DNA of 64,000 nt from Mesobacillus harenae (GCF_013343715.1 NZ_JABUNR010000010.1:62001-126000), one strand, 5' to 3'; counted from the first letter of the stretch, positions 46,512 to 55,286 are shown. Notes: generated by a model not told the origin, from the sequence alone. Made by a program: numbers and translations.

Positions 46512-46527
46512 TGCAATTTGCGTGCCA
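46512..46527 (-). promoter_or_regulatory. Sigma-54 (-24/-12) promoter
   Basis: On the minus strand TGGCACGCAAATTGCA has the full -24/-12 consensus TGGCACG-N4-TTGCA, with the essential GG and GC ten bases apart. It lies about 140 bases before the atypical crotonase gene and is read away from the sigma-54 activator gene at 47184. Such promoters need an enhancer-binding protein. Confidence 0.9.
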
Positions 46528-46600
46528 ACTTACTATTTACTCTTAAATGGCATTCAGCCGCTCTACTTTACCCCTCCCCTGTGTTTAACTTGTAGTAAAT

Positions 46601-46642
46601 ACGAGACAGTGTGTTTTTTATGAGACACATTTAGTGTGTACA
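46601..46642. promoter_or_regulatory. Candidate upstream activator sites for the sigma-54 promoter
   Basis: Two copies of [CT]GAGACA[GC] (46602 and 46621) are 19 bases apart, each extended by GTG/ACAC arms (ACACATTTAGTGT). They are 75-130 bases upstream of the sigma-54 promoter, the usual range for enhancer sites. Inferred from the repetition alone. Confidence 0.45.
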
Positions 46643-46704
46643 GAAACAGAAATAGATTTTTATAAAAGGCCGCTCCAAAGTTTGCATGAATTGTGAAAAC
46701 AAAA

Positions 46705-47060
46705 GTTGATTGGAGCGGAAGGTGCGAGACTCCTCGAAAATGAAAAACCCATTTTCTCGTGCTTGGGCATTTTCGGGAAGCCTTTCAGTGTCGTGCGGGA
46801 GCAGCGAGACAGGTCCCCAATGCGCCGAGGAGAAAGAAAAACGGATCTGACTCTGAACAAGCAGAGCTTGTTCCTGCGGAGCTTATTCTCTTAGAAGCTT
46901 CCCTTAGTGTTCGGAAACGCGCAAACTGGAGGTTCCGCCAAAGAAGCGTTCTTTGCTTCTGATGGCGGAGCAGAAGTTTGCCGAGTTTCCAGGAGGAGAA
47001 GCTAGATAGGCTCAGCGCCCGCCCCGCACTAAGCGAGCACCTGGAAGCGGAACTTACGAC
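46705..47060. repeat. Expanded Bacillus intergenic repeat with a 78-base hairpin
   Basis: The left end (TTGGAGCGGAAGGTGCGAGA), GCGGGAGCAGCGAGACAGG in the middle and GCGAGCACCTGGAAGCGGAA at the right end are the conserved parts of a well-known Bacillus intergenic repeat of about 150 bases. Here the element is about 350 bases because two extra segments are inserted. The second forms a nested hairpin at 46913-46990 (GGAAAC, GCAAACT, CCGCCA, AGAAGC paired with their complements). The G+C content is well above the flanks. Short reading frames across it are not genes. Confidence 0.65.
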
Positions 47061-47183
47061 TGCATTTATTAATAGAAACAAAGTTTACGAAAATAGCCTT
47101 TTTTTAACAATAAAACTATTGAATTGAAGGGATAAGGTGTCTTATGGAGAATACAGTTATAGAATTCATAAAGGAGTGATAGG

Positions 47184-49325
47184 ATGCTTGTTAAGGATTC
47201 CTTTAATCAATCAGTCAAAGTTTTTATGAATAAGCAAATTCCTAAATTGTATGTTAACAGCACATTACGTGAAGCCATGGCATTCTTTCAAAAAAACAAA
47301 TTAAAACTTTTGCCCGTAGTGGACCAACATGATAGTCTCCTCGGAGTAATGACCCACTCCTCTCTATTTAAAGCTCTTTTAGAGGATATTCCCCTAGATG
47401 CGAACATTTTGCCGTACATTATCCATGATGCAGTCACAGTAAATACTGAAGATAACTTATATGATGTCCGTATTTTTTTAATCAAGAGCCGGGTTGGGCA
47501 CGCTGTAGTTTTGTCAGAACAAAATAAGGTGTGCGGAATTTTGGATACTTCGAGCATTATTCAAGCTTATGAATCAAAGGCTGGATCACTTTTTAACTCA
47601 TTAGAATCCCTAATCGAGTATATGCAAACGGGAATCCTTGCCATAGATAGGAGCGGGGTTGTTGTCGTTGTAAATCAAGCAGCTGAGTCCATGTGCAGCA
47701 TTTCAAAAGAAAATAGCACTGGATTGCATTATTCTGAAATTCTGCCTCAATTACACACAAGCTTGTCCGAATTTCATTCATCTGATATCCCGCTTCATAG
47801 AATTACCGTAAACAAGAAAAAACTGTTGATAACTTATAAATCTTTATCCAATGAAAGCACAGACTGGGGCGGTATTATACTTATTCAGGATTTAACAGAT
47901 TATGAACATATCGCAAATGAATTAGAGGTTACAAAAAAACTAGAGCGCACGCTTCAAACAGTCTTGGACACTACTTATGATGGGCACATTGTTATTGATC
48001 TTAAAGGGAAAATAGAAATGATAAATGAAGCTGCCTGTGAATTCATCAGAAAACCTGAGGATAAACTTATTGGTCACCATGTTGCAGAAGTTATACCTGA
48101 GATAAAGCTTGAAGAAGCTTTAGCTTATGACTTTCAAGGGGAAAAGCTTGAAGCAATGGTGATTGGACAGCGCCGGTGCCTTGTCAAAAAAATACCCGTG
48201 TTTAGAGATAAAAAGCATGTCGGAGCAATTGCAAAGATTATCTATCAAAATTTAAACAAGTGGAAAAGCGTTATAAGCAGGCTGGATTTCCTGGAAAAAG
48301 AAGTGTCCTATTTCCGCGGAGAACTCTCCCTTATTGGCGGGGCTGCCTTTGATTTAGAGGACATTCTTACCGTAAGCGAAGAAATGGACAAAGTAAAAAG
48401 GCTTGCCCGCCAATCAGCACCAGGTTTTTCAAATGTCCTGCTGTTAGGTGAAAGCGGTACTGGAAAAGAGCTATTTGCAAGAGGAATCCACGCCGCCTCG
48501 AATCGTTCGGGAAGCTTTATTAAGGTAAACTGTGCGGCGATTCCAGCTGAACTATGGGAATCAGAGTTCTTTGGGTATGAAGATGGTGCTTTCACGGGAG
48601 CTAAACGTGGCGGGAAACCAGGAAAGTTTGAATTAGCTAATAATGGCACACTTTTTCTTGATGAGATAGGAGATATGCCGCTAGCCATGCAAGTTAAATT
48701 GCTAAGAGTATTACAAGAAAGAGAGTTCGAGCGTGTGGGAGGAACAAAAACGATTCGAGTAAATGTACGAATTATCGCTGCTACTAATAAAGAGATGGAA
48801 CAGATGGTCGCCAATAACGAGTTTCGAGAGGATTTGTATTACCGCCTTAATGTAATTGCAGTTCGAATTCCTCCTTTACGAGACCGGCTAGAAGATGTAC
48901 CTCTTTTAGCTACTTCGATCACCAAGAAATTTAGCCATCTGATGGGATTAGGTCAAATCAAGATTAGTGATTCTGCGATGATGTCACTAGCTTCCCATAC
49001 TTGGCCTGGAAATGTAAGAGAGTTAGAAAACGCAATCGAACGAGCAATGAATTGCATACACGGCAATACTTTAGAAAAAGAGCATCTTCCAGAATATATC
49101 CAAAAACCGAAATCCATATCAAGATTGGCAACTCCCGCTCCACAAGTGGATACAACTATTCTTGAAGTAGAGGTTTCTGATTTTTACCAGCAAAACAAAC
49201 TAAAGGCCGAAAAGGATGCGATCGAAATGGCACTACGGCAAACAGATGGAAACCGGTCAGCAGCTGCCAAATTATTAGGAATCAGCCGGAGCCAGTTTTA
49301 TAAAAAAATAAAAAAGTTTCAATAA
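47184..49325 (+). CDS. Sigma-54-dependent activator: CBS-CBS-PAS-PAS-AAA+-Fis
   Basis: The 713-residue product has two CBS domains (about residues 10-125), two PAS domains (about 135-245 and 255-360), a sigma-54 AAA+ domain with Walker [18 protein letters not shown] (about 419), the GAFTGA loop (about 467) and Walker [13 protein letters not shown], and a Fis-type HTH (about 676-713, [20 protein letters not shown]). It resembles Bacillus RocR/BkdR-type activators but with CBS input, suggesting a nucleotide or CoA-type signal together with a PAS-bound ligand. AAAGGAGTGATAGG precedes the ATG. It is divergent from, and should activate, the sigma-54 promoter of the R2lox operon. Confidence 0.93.
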   Translation: MLVKDSFNQSVKVFMNKQIPKLYVNSTLREAMAFFQKNKLKLLPVVDQHDSLLGVMTHSSLFKALLEDIPLDANILPYIIHDAVTVNTEDNLYDVRIFLIKSRVGHAVVLSEQNKVCGILDTSSIIQAYESKAGSLFNSLESLIEYMQTGILAIDRSGVVVVVNQAAESMCSISKENSTGLHYSEILPQLHTSLSEFHSSDIPLHRITVNKKKLLITYKSLSNESTDWGGIILIQDLTDYEHIANELEVTKKLERTLQTVLDTTYDGHIVIDLKGKIEMINEAACEFIRKPEDKLIGHHVAEVIPEIKLEEALAYDFQGEKLEAMVIGQRRCLVKKIPVFRDKKHVGAIAKIIYQNLNKWKSVISRLDFLEKEVSYFRGELSLIGGAAFDLEDILTVSEEMDKVKRLARQSAPGFSNVLLLGESGTGKELFARGIHAASNRSGSFIKVNCAAIPAELWESEFFGYEDGAFTGAKRGGKPGKFELANNGTLFLDEIGDMPLAMQVKLLRVLQEREFERVGGTKTIRVNVRIIAATNKEMEQMVANNEFREDLYYRLNVIAVRIPPLRDRLEDVPLLATSITKKFSHLMGLGQIKISDSAMMSLASHTWPGNVRELENAIERAMNCIHGNTLEKEHLPEYIQKPKSISRLATPAPQVDTTILEVEVSDFYQQNKLKAEKDAIEMALRQTDGNRSAAAKLLGISRSQFYKKIKKFQ

Positions 49326-49362
49326 ACACTTGATTGCAATGGTGAAATCCAACCTTCTAACA

Positions 49363-49412
49363 CAAAAAGCCTATTCCGTACACGAGAAATCGTGGAGGAA
49401 AGGCTTTTTTTA
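49363..49412 (+). terminator. Terminator of the sigma-54 activator gene
   Basis: AAAAAGCCTATTCC and GGAAAGGCTTTTTT pair around a loop that itself contains a CACGA/TCGTG stem, with seven T at the end, about 40 bases after the stop. Confidence 0.85.
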
Positions 49413-49496
49413 AAAATATAATTGCTAAGCGAATTCTGGCCGTTAAATACAGAATTGCCTAGTGTTAAAAAACTTTTGAAAAGAGTACGAAGGCTC

Positions 49497-49617
49497 CTAC
49501 CAGGAGCCAGACCAAAATCCCGGGTCATATTGTAGGAAAGGCTCTTTTGCCAGGAATTTTTGGACTAGTTCCTCAGGATCCGGACTCACAAGAATTTGTT
49601 TTAAATTTATCGTTCAT
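49497..49617 (-). pseudogene. Short frame-broken reading frame with a good ribosome site
   Basis: On the minus strand AAAGGGGATCAGT precedes an ATG at 49617 that gives only 14 codons. One frame over, a coding-like stretch reads ILVSPDPEELVQKFLAKEPF and LQYDPGFWSGSW before a stop at 49497. Joining them needs a one-base shift. It looks like a small gene that has been damaged or is subject to an error in the sequence. I do not recognise the peptide. The rest of 49413-49735 holds nothing else visible. Confidence 0.4.
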
Positions 49618-49735
49618 ACTGATCCCCTTTCATCACAATTAGCAATTAAGCAATTAATATTCCGCTCGTGACTTTTCATGCAGGGCGCGTCTTTACATTA
49701 ACTATACTATAATAACAGAGGTAAAATCACATAGA

Positions 49736-50512
49736 TTATAGTATATCCATCCAAATCTTTATTGCGGTACCTGATATAAGAAGCGCCAAGATAATTTGAA
49801 GTGCTTTAGTATTCATCTTCTTACCAGCCATAGCTCCTAGTGGCGCAGCGATGATGCTTGCAATAATCATAATCAGGGCAGGATAGAAAGCAACTTGCCC
49901 AGTTGAAAGCTTTCCTACAGTAGCCCCGATAGAAGAAATGAATGTTATCGCGAGTGATGAGGCAATTGTCATCCTTGTTGGTATTTTCAAAACCACAAGC
50001 ATAATTGGCACGAGTAAGAATGCTCCGGCTGCCCCAACAATACCAGAACCAATACCCACTATTAAGGCTAGTCCGGCAGCTAGGCCCTTATTAAATTTCA
50101 CTTGATCAAGAGGAATGTCGTCGATTCCTTTTTTAGGAACGAACATCATAACAGCAGCAATTAAAGCAAGAAGTCCGTAAACGATATTAATTCCATCCTC
50201 AGACATAGCTTTAGAGCCAAATCCGCCGATAAAGCTGCCGATTAGGATACTTCCGCCCATATAAAGGATAAGGGTTTTATTTAAATATCCGCCCTTCCGG
50301 TATGCCCAAACTCCTCCAATTGTAGCGAAGAATACTTGAACGGCAGAGATCCCAGACACTTCATGGGCACTGAACGCTGCCATTCCAAAAAGCGGCGGAA
50401 TGTATAAAAGCATTGGGTATTTAATAATAGATCCGCCAATCCCCAGCATTCCAGAAATGTATGAACCGACAAAACCAATTAAAAAGATTGTAATTATAAA
50501 TGATAAATCCAT
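49736..50512 (-). CDS. yrkJ: TauE/SafE-family membrane exporter
   Basis: The 258-residue product has about eight membrane spans with the two-repeat pattern of TauE/SafE ([21 protein letters not shown] near the start, [18 protein letters not shown] at the middle). These proteins export sulfite or sulfur-containing anions. In B. subtilis YrkJ stands at the end of a similar sulfur cluster. AAAAAGGGGGATC precedes the ATG. Its likely role is removal of sulfite or thiosulfate made by persulfide oxidation. Confidence 0.85.
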   Translation of the reverse strand: MDLSFIITIFLIGFVGSYISGMLGIGGSIIKYPMLLYIPPLFGMAAFSAHEVSGISAVQVFFATIGGVWAYRKGGYLNKTLILYMGGSILIGSFIGGFGSKAMSEDGINIVYGLLALIAAVMMFVPKKGIDDIPLDQVKFNKGLAAGLALIVGIGSGIVGAAGAFLLVPIMLVVLKIPTRMTIASSLAITFISSIGATVGKLSTGQVAFYPALIMIIASIIAAPLGAMAGKKMNTKALQIILALLISGTAIKIWMDIL

Positions 50513-50525
50513 GGTAGATCCCCCT

Positions 50526-50750
50526 TTTTAAGAAAAGCGCAAGCGCCTTGAACAGTCCGACAAGCGCTGGAGGCCCGAAGGTGAATTCCTTCTTTGACTT
50601 CATCGGCTATGCATCTGCCATCTTTGCAGCCTTACTCCCACGAACGTAAGCCGGTGGGAGCATGACTTCAAAGAGGTGCTTCTTTTGATGTATGACCTTC
50701 GAGCTGCCCGAAGCCAATCCAGGCTAGGCGCCATAGCTAGACAGTTGTCA
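50526..50750. repeat. Bacillus-type intergenic repeat element
   Basis: AAAAGCGCAAGCGCCTTGA, GACAAGCGCTGGAGG and the end GGCGCCATAGCTAGACAG are recurring parts of a widespread Bacillus intergenic repeat. Inside are inverted segments (TCTTTGACTTCAT against ATGACTTCAAAGA, and CTCCCA against TGGGAG). No gene is present. It lies between the TusA and TauE-like genes and might act on the mRNA. Confidence 0.55.
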
Positions 50751-50801
50751 ATTTTTCTTTTTTTCTCCTAAAAAGGGAACCGAGACTGGTCCCCTTTAGT
50801 T

Positions 50802-51029
50802 TTATCCCTTCTTTATAAAAAATGTATATACGCCGTTTTCCTCAGAAGAATCCATTAATTCGTGTCCCCCTGATTTAGCCCATGCAGTTAGATCGTTTTT
50901 TGCCCCTTTATCGGTCGCGAGGATCTCTAAAATCTGCCCAGATTCTAACTCATTAATTGCTTTCTTTGTTTTAACGATTGGCATTGGGCAAGCAAGGCCC
51001 TTAGCATCTAAAACTTTATCTGATTTCAT
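50802..51029 (-). CDS. yrkI: TusA-family sulfur carrier protein
   Basis: The 75-residue product has the TusA motif KGLACPMPIVKTKKAINEL with the sulfur-accepting Cys14. TusA-type proteins carry persulfide sulfur between rhodaneses and acceptors. It is nearly identical in its first 30 residues to the other two TusA domains in this region (52308-52883 and 54188-54415), so they stem from duplication. AAAGAGGAGAG precedes the ATG. Confidence 0.93.
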   Translation of the reverse strand: MKSDKVLDAKGLACPMPIVKTKKAINELESGQILEILATDKGAKNDLTAWAKSGGHELMDSSEENGVYTFFIKKG

Positions 51030-51087
51030 TTTTGTAATCTCTCCTCTTTAATGTTTAATTGCTTTCCCGAACGTAAAAAGATTTTGT

Positions 51088-52215
51088 CTATCGAACCGCA
51101 CAGCGGTTTGGTCCAATTTCCATTTCACGCTGTTTATCATTATCAGGTGAAATTTTTCCCATATTGGTTTCACGGATTTCCTGGTACGCATTCGGCTGGG
51201 GCGGAAGGTTCTCAGTCACTAACTTTCTGAACTCATCTTCATCCTCAATATTCAACCCATGATTTTCATCAAATAAAGTACCAAGTTTCTTAGAGATACT
51301 GCCATCTTTGTTTAATTCTTCAATGATCATAAAGTGCGCAGGCAATACTACTAGTTCAGCAGATAGTTCTTTATAGCGCTTGTAAAGGGATTCTCTTAAA
51401 TCCCCAACCCAGTCTTCCGCCATTCCGGCTAGGTCAGGTCTTCCAATTGAATCAATGAACAGAATATCTCCAGAAAGGAGGTACTTTTCATCAATAACAA
51501 AAGATGTCGATCCGATTGTATGTCCAGGTGAATAGATTGCATGGATGTTAATCTTGGTATTACCGATTTGTACATCATTTCCATTCTCAAGTGCCTGGTA
51601 TTCAAACGTTACTTCGGTTGCGTCTTTAGGAGGCAGCCAATATGTCGCACCTGTTGCTTCAGCTATTTTTCTTCCTCCAGAAATATGGTCAGCATGAAGA
51701 TGTGTATCAAATACATGAGTAATACTTGCTCCGATATTTTTGGCAAAATCAAGGTAAACATCCGTCATGCGAGTGGAGTCAATAATCGCTGCTTCCCCAT
51801 TTGAAACCACCATGTATGAAAGGCAGCCTTTTCCGATACGGACGAATTGGTAGAGTTCCCCTCCGTCTGTCAGATCTCCTACTTTAATAGGCTCAAGATA
51901 CTCGCTCCATGATTTCATTCCACCTTCAAGGTAAGTAACAGTTCTTCCTGCTTCTGAGAGCATTTCTGCTACCATAACCGATGAACCTTCCTTAGCACAG
52001 ACAACTAGTACTTCCTTATCTGTAGGTATTTGCTCCAGAATTTCTTCTACTCCATCAAGTAGCTCGAAGTAAGGAATATTTAAGTAATCAAAATTTTCTC
52101 CTTCAATTTTCCAGTCCTTAAAATCTCCTTCGTTCCGAACATCCAAAATAAAAAATGCTTCCTTGTTAATAACCTTTTTAGTCACTTCTTTTGCAGTCAT
52201 TGGATTTACCGGCAT
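51088..52215 (-). CDS. yrkH: Rhodanese-MBL fold protein, probable persulfide dioxygenase
   Basis: The 375-residue product has a rhodanese domain first (about residues 8-110, active cysteine Cys73 in VVCAKEGSS) and then a metallo-beta-lactamase domain with THLHADH at 171-177 and [11 protein letters not shown], and later [10 protein letters not shown], which are the ETHE1/persulfide-dioxygenase motifs. It should oxidise glutathione-, CoA- or bacillithiol persulfide to sulfite. The domain order is rhodanese-MBL, the reverse of the PRF fusions. A sister copy lies at 56163-57287. GGGGGT precedes the ATG, overlapping a weak TACCCCC-type operator half site. Confidence 0.92.
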   Translation of the reverse strand: MPVNPMTAKEVTKKVINKEAFFILDVRNEGDFKDWKIEGENFDYLNIPYFELLDGVEEILEQIPTDKEVLVVCAKEGSSVMVAEMLSEAGRTVTYLEGGMKSWSEYLEPIKVGDLTDGGELYQFVRIGKGCLSYMVVSNGEAAIIDSTRMTDVYLDFAKNIGASITHVFDTHLHADHISGGRKIAEATGATYWLPPKDATEVTFEYQALENGNDVQIGNTKINIHAIYSPGHTIGSTSFVIDEKYLLSGDILFIDSIGRPDLAGMAEDWVGDLRESLYKRYKELSAELVVLPAHFMIIEELNKDGSISKKLGTLFDENHGLNIEDEDEFRKLVTENLPPQPNAYQEIRETNMGKISPDNDKQREMEIGPNRCAVR

Positions 52216-52307
52216 CTTTATACCCCCTATAGTATTATTAAATTTAAAATTTTTTAAGTAATCAACAACCCAAAGCTAAACGGTATTGGGTTGTTGTTTT
52301 GCTAACA

Positions 52308-52883
52308 CTAGAGATTTAAGCTGGCAGTAGCCCCAGTCCATTGACTCATGCCTGGAACGACGTTTACAACATTTGCAAAGCCTTTTTCGGTAAGCTTTTG
52401 TGCAGCTAAATCGCTTCGGCTTCCCGTACGGCATACAACAAATATTTGAGCTTCCTTGTTAAGCTCATCTAAACGATCTTCAAGTTCGCCTAGGGGAATA
52501 GAGATTGCATTTGGAATGTGGTTAAACGCAAATTCTGCTTCTTCTCTTACATCAAGCACGACAATCGATTCATTTGATTGTATCTTCTGTTCCACTTGTT
52601 GATTATCGATCACGTGCGGATGATTTTGTTCTAGTTTCTCTTCACCCGCGGCTTTTCTCAGGTAATGCTTAAGGGCAGATCCTTCTTCAATTGTTCCGAG
52701 ATATTGATGACCAGTGCTTTGTGCCCAGGCTTTCAAATCAGCTGTTGACCCCTTGTCAGTTGCCTGAATTTCCAGCACCTGGCCGGCCTCTAATTCATTT
52801 ATTGCCTTTTTAGTTTTCACAATAGGCATCGGGCAGGCTAGCCCTTTAGCATCTAAGATTACATTCGCTTTAATCGTTTCCAT
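52308..52883 (-). CDS. yrkF: TusA-rhodanese fusion protein
   Basis: The 191-residue product has an N-terminal TusA domain (KGLACPMPIVKTKKAINEL at residues 13-31, Cys17) and a C-terminal rhodanese domain (about 95-188) with the active loop VVCRTGSRSD. The two sulfur-carrying cysteines on one chain suggest direct transfer from persulfide donor to acceptor. B. subtilis YrkF has the same layout. GGAGGTTCAAAG precedes the ATG. Confidence 0.93.
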   Translation of the reverse strand: METIKANVILDAKGLACPMPIVKTKKAINELEAGQVLEIQATDKGSTADLKAWAQSTGHQYLGTIEEGSALKHYLRKAAGEEKLEQNHPHVIDNQQVEQKIQSNESIVVLDVREEAEFAFNHIPNAISIPLGELEDRLDELNKEAQIFVVCRTGSRSDLAAQKLTEKGFANVVNVVPGMSQWTGATASLNL

Positions 52884-52936
52884 CTTTGAACCTCCTATTT
52901 AAATACATATTAGGGTATTTATATTCCGAAAAAATT

Positions 52937-53233
52937 TTACTCTTGTTTCCCTTCCCACGCCAGCATCCCGCCTGTCATATTAATGACATCGAATCCTCTG
53001 CTTTCAAGGAATTTTGAGGCACGCCCGCTTCTTCCTCCAGAACGGCAAACCATTATATACTCTTTTGACTTATCCAGTTCATTCAGCCGAAATTCAACAA
53101 GCCCTAGTGGAATGTTGACAGCGCCAGATATCTTCCCTGCTGCTACTTCATCGGTTTCACGGACATCAATAATATTAAGGGTTTTTCCATCATTCAACAG
53201 TGTCTCCACTTCTTTTGGTGTGATCTCTTTCAT
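52937..53233 (-). CDS. Single-domain rhodanese
   Basis: The 98-residue product is one rhodanese domain, with the substrate aspartate in NIIDVRETDEV and active loop MVCRSGGRSGRA. It should act as a thiosulfate:acceptor or persulfide sulfurtransferase in the cytoplasm. AAGGAGGATTCAC precedes the ATG. Confidence 0.92.
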   Translation of the reverse strand: MKEITPKEVETLLNDGKTLNIIDVRETDEVAAGKISGAVNIPLGLVEFRLNELDKSKEYIMVCRSGGRSGRASKFLESRGFDVINMTGGMLAWEGKQE

Positions 53234-53257
53234 GTGAATCCTCCTTAACGTGTAGTA

Positions 53258-53617
53258 TTATGACCAGGCGCTCATACCGCCTTTTACATTCGTAATGTTT
53301 TTAAATCCTAATTTCTTTAATTGTTTTGCAGCTTTATTGCTTCTCATTCCGCTTTGGCAGATCACAACTACTTCTTTGTCTGTCGAAAGCCCGGTTGCTT
53401 TTTGAGAAAGCTGATTTAAAGGCATATTCCTGAACTCTTTTATATGCTTGCCAGCGAATTCTCCCGGAGTCCGAACGTCCACAAACTGAATGTTTTTGTC
53501 TTTTAACACATTTTTTAATTCGGCTGTTGTAATGTGGCGAACTCCTTTAGAAGGCAGGATACGCTGCAGTAAAAAGAATGCTAACAGTGCGGTTAAAATC
53601 CAGTTTAGATACTCCAC
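53258..53617 (-). CDS. Membrane-anchored rhodanese
   Basis: The 119-residue product has an N-terminal membrane segment (LNWILTALLAFFLLQRIL) and a rhodanese domain with FVDVRTPGEFAGKHI and the active loop VVICQSGMRSNKA. The anchor places sulfur transfer at the membrane. It starts at a GTG with AAGGAGGAATTTTA upstream. Confidence 0.9.
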   Translation of the reverse strand: MEYLNWILTALLAFFLLQRILPSKGVRHITTAELKNVLKDKNIQFVDVRTPGEFAGKHIKEFRNMPLNQLSQKATGLSTDKEVVVICQSGMRSNKAAKQLKKLGFKNITNVKGGMSAWS

Positions 53618-53653
53618 TAAAATTCCTCCTTGAATAAGGACTATTGTTCAGTA

Positions 53654-54130
53654 TTAGATAAATAGGTTAACATTACCGTCTTCGGCATCTGCCAGGTAAG
53701 CTGCAACACCTGCATATTCTATTTTCTCAAGAAGTTCCTCTTGTCTTAGTCCTAAAAGGTCCATTGTCATTGTACATGCAATTAACTTAACGTCCTGCTC
53801 CTGAGCCATATCAATCAGCTGTGGAAGTGTCATCGCATTATGTTTCTTCATAACATCCTTGATCATCTTAGGTCCCATACCCGCAAAGTGCATTTTGGAA
53901 AGACCCATTTTATCCGCGCCTCTTGGCATCATTTTTCCTAACATTTTTTCCATAAATGTTTTCTTTACCTCAATATTTTCATCTTTTCTTAAGGCATTTA
54001 ATCCCCAAAATGTATGGAAGATAACTACCTCGTGATCATAAGCTGCTGCACCGTTTGCAATAATGTAAGCTGCCATTGCTTTATCATAATCTCCGCTAAA
54101 CAGGATAATCGTCGTTTTTTTCTTTTCCAA
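53654..54130 (-). CDS. yrkE: DsrE/DsrF-like (YrkE) peroxiredoxin-type protein
   Basis: The product of about 158 residues belongs to the DsrE/F/DrsE-like family (TIILFSGDYDKAMAAYIIANG at the start, VIFHTFWGLNALR, a conserved Cys in IACTMTMDLLG). Such proteins shuttle sulfane sulfur in a complex with TusA and rhodaneses. I chose the TTG at 54130 since GGAGGT lies seven bases upstream; an ATG at 54145 overlaps that site. B. subtilis YrkE is the likely ortholog. Confidence 0.87.
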   Translation of the reverse strand: MEKKKTTIILFSGDYDKAMAAYIIANGAAAYDHEVVIFHTFWGLNALRKDENIEVKKTFMEKMLGKMMPRGADKMGLSKMHFAGMGPKMIKDVMKKHNAMTLPQLIDMAQEQDVKLIACTMTMDLLGLRQEELLEKIEYAGVAAYLADAEDGNVNLFI

Positions 54131-54155
54131 TTGTATTACCTCCATTTTTTCACTT

Positions 54156-54169
54156 TACCTCATAGGGTA
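54156..54169 (-). promoter_or_regulatory. CstR-type operator ahead of the DsrE-like gene
   Basis: TACCTCATAGGGTA is a near-palindrome like the other operators in this region, 26 bases before the gene start. No separate promoter is clear. Confidence 0.5.
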
Positions 54170-54187
54170 TATTTTAGTTTAAAAAAA

Positions 54188-54415
54188 TTAACCTTTTTTA
54201 ATCCAGAATTTTAAAACTCCATTTTCTTCTTCATGTTTAATTAGCTCATTACCTGTTGAAGCAGACCAAGCAATTAAATCGGCTTTTGCTCCTTTATCTG
54301 TTGCATGAATCTCAAGCACTTCGCCTGTTTCAAGTTCGTTTAAAGCTTTTTTTGTTTTAACGATCGGCATCGGGCAAGCTAAGCCTTTTGCATCGAGTAC
54401 TTTATTTGAATTCAT
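54188..54415 (-). CDS. TusA-family sulfur carrier protein
   Basis: The 75-residue product has KGLACPMPIVKTKKALNEL with Cys14 as sulfur acceptor, and is closely related to the TusA protein at 50802. It is the first gene of the leftward sulfur operon, directly behind two tandem promoter-operator units. GGGAGGG precedes the ATG. Confidence 0.93.
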   Translation of the reverse strand: MNSNKVLDAKGLACPMPIVKTKKALNELETGEVLEIHATDKGAKADLIAWSASTGNELIKHEEENGVLKFWIKKG

Positions 54416-54461
54416 TAAAAATTCCCTCCCCGTTTATGTTTGATAATATTTTTATTACCAT

Positions 54462-54506
54462 TACCCCTATGGGTATAATATTAACTAAAATAAAAATGGG
54501 TGTCAA
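54462..54506 (-). promoter_or_regulatory. Promoter P1 with CstR operator (first of two copies)
   Basis: On the minus strand TTGACA (54501-54506), 17 bases, TAATAT (54478-54483), then the operator TACCCATAGGGGTA (54462-54475) at the start point. The palindrome fits the S. aureus CstR/CsoR-type box (TACCC-N4-GGGTA). Confidence 0.85.
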
Positions 54507-54529
54507 CCCTTTCTTTTCTTTATCACTAT

Positions 54530-54574
54530 TACCCCCGCGGGTATGATGTTAACTGATATAAAAGTGAGTGTCAA
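54530..54574 (-). promoter_or_regulatory. Promoter P2 with CstR operator (second copy)
   Basis: TTGACA (54569-54574), 17 bases, TAACAT (54546-54551), then TACCCGCGGGGGTA (54530-54543). The block repeats P1 at a distance of 68 bases, so a promoter-operator unit has been duplicated. Confidence 0.85.
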
Positions 54575-54584
54575 TCCTTTTCTT

Positions 54585-54845
54585 TTATCTGCTTTTTACT
54601 AATAAGTTTACTGCTTCTTTAATGAATTGGTCTGTCTCTTGTCCATCTTTGCCAGCTTCCAATACACACTCCACCAGATTGGAGCTCACTACCACCCCAA
54701 TCGTGCGGTCAACAGCCGAGCGAACGGCAGAAAGCTGAGTGATGACTTCTTTACAATCCTTTTGTTCTTCCATCATACGCAATACCCCTCTTAATTGGCC
54801 TTCCATTCTTTTGATACGATTTTTCATTTGATCATCGTATTTCAT
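54585..54845 (-). CDS. cstR: CstR-type persulfide-sensing repressor (DUF156/CsoR family)
   Basis: The 86-residue all-helical product has the CsoR-family core RIKRMEGQLRGVLRMMEE. Two cysteines lie at 31 and 60, the same spacing as the sensing pair of S. aureus CstR. The histidine that CsoR uses for copper is absent (SSNLVEC), so persulfide rather than copper is the likely signal. I chose the ATG at 54845 with GGAGGCGGT upstream. It should repress the sulfur genes on both sides; the neighbour B. subtilis YrkD is the ortholog. Confidence 0.9.
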   Translation of the reverse strand: MKYDDQMKNRIKRMEGQLRGVLRMMEEQKDCKEVITQLSAVRSAVDRTIGVVVSSNLVECVLEAGKDGQETDQFIKEAVNLLVKSR

Positions 54846-54867
54846 GTTACCGCCTCCCATTCTTTTT

Positions 54868-55206
54868 TTAACATCCACAATCCGTTAACGTATAGCCCAT
54901 TACTTTAAATCCCCGTTTACGCAGAAGCCGTATACCCATATTCTTTTCAAGATGATCGGAAGCAACGATGTAAATTTCCCTGCCTGGAATTTCTTTAAAG
55001 TATCTAGCCAGATAGGCTGTCGGTATGGTAAGTGCACCCTCTACAGGGGTTTTTGAAGAGATATTATAATCTCTGATATCCAATATTATATCTATATATT
55101 CTAGCTTTTCTTCGCGAATATCCTTACAAGGCACTCCTAAAACCGGGACATAACGCTTGTAAAGCAAAAAGACAATCCCCGTGATTAAAGCGATCAGTGT
55201 GTACAT
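54868..55206 (-). CDS. Membrane-anchored degenerate rhodanese-like protein
   Basis: The 112-residue product begins with a membrane segment (MYTLIALITGIVFLLY) followed by a rhodanese-like fold (DIILDIRDYN, then EGALTIPTAYLARYF). The active-loop position reads IVASDHLEKN, with no cysteine, so it is not a classical rhodanese. It ends DCGC, a cysteine pair at the very C-terminus that could bind or relay sulfur. GGGGGAAAC precedes the ATG. It lies next to cstR behind its own CstR-operator promoter. Confidence 0.8.
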   Translation of the reverse strand: MYTLIALITGIVFLLYKRYVPVLGVPCKDIREEKLEYIDIILDIRDYNISSKTPVEGALTIPTAYLARYFKEIPGREIYIVASDHLEKNMGIRLLRKRGFKVMGYTLTDCGC

Positions 55207-55257
55207 TTGTTTCGTTTCCCCCTAACCCACAAGTAAGGACCAAGTCCAACCTCACTT

Positions 55258-55286
55258 ATGATATACCCTTATAGGTATAATGTCAA
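55258..55286 (-). promoter_or_regulatory. Promoter with CstR operator ahead of the 55206 gene and cstR
   Basis: TTGACA (55281-55286), 17 bases, TATCAT (55258-55263) on the minus strand. The operator TACCTATAAGGGTA (55264-55277) fills the spacer, a placement that blocks polymerase. It probably controls the degenerate rhodanese gene and cstR itself. Confidence 0.85.
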
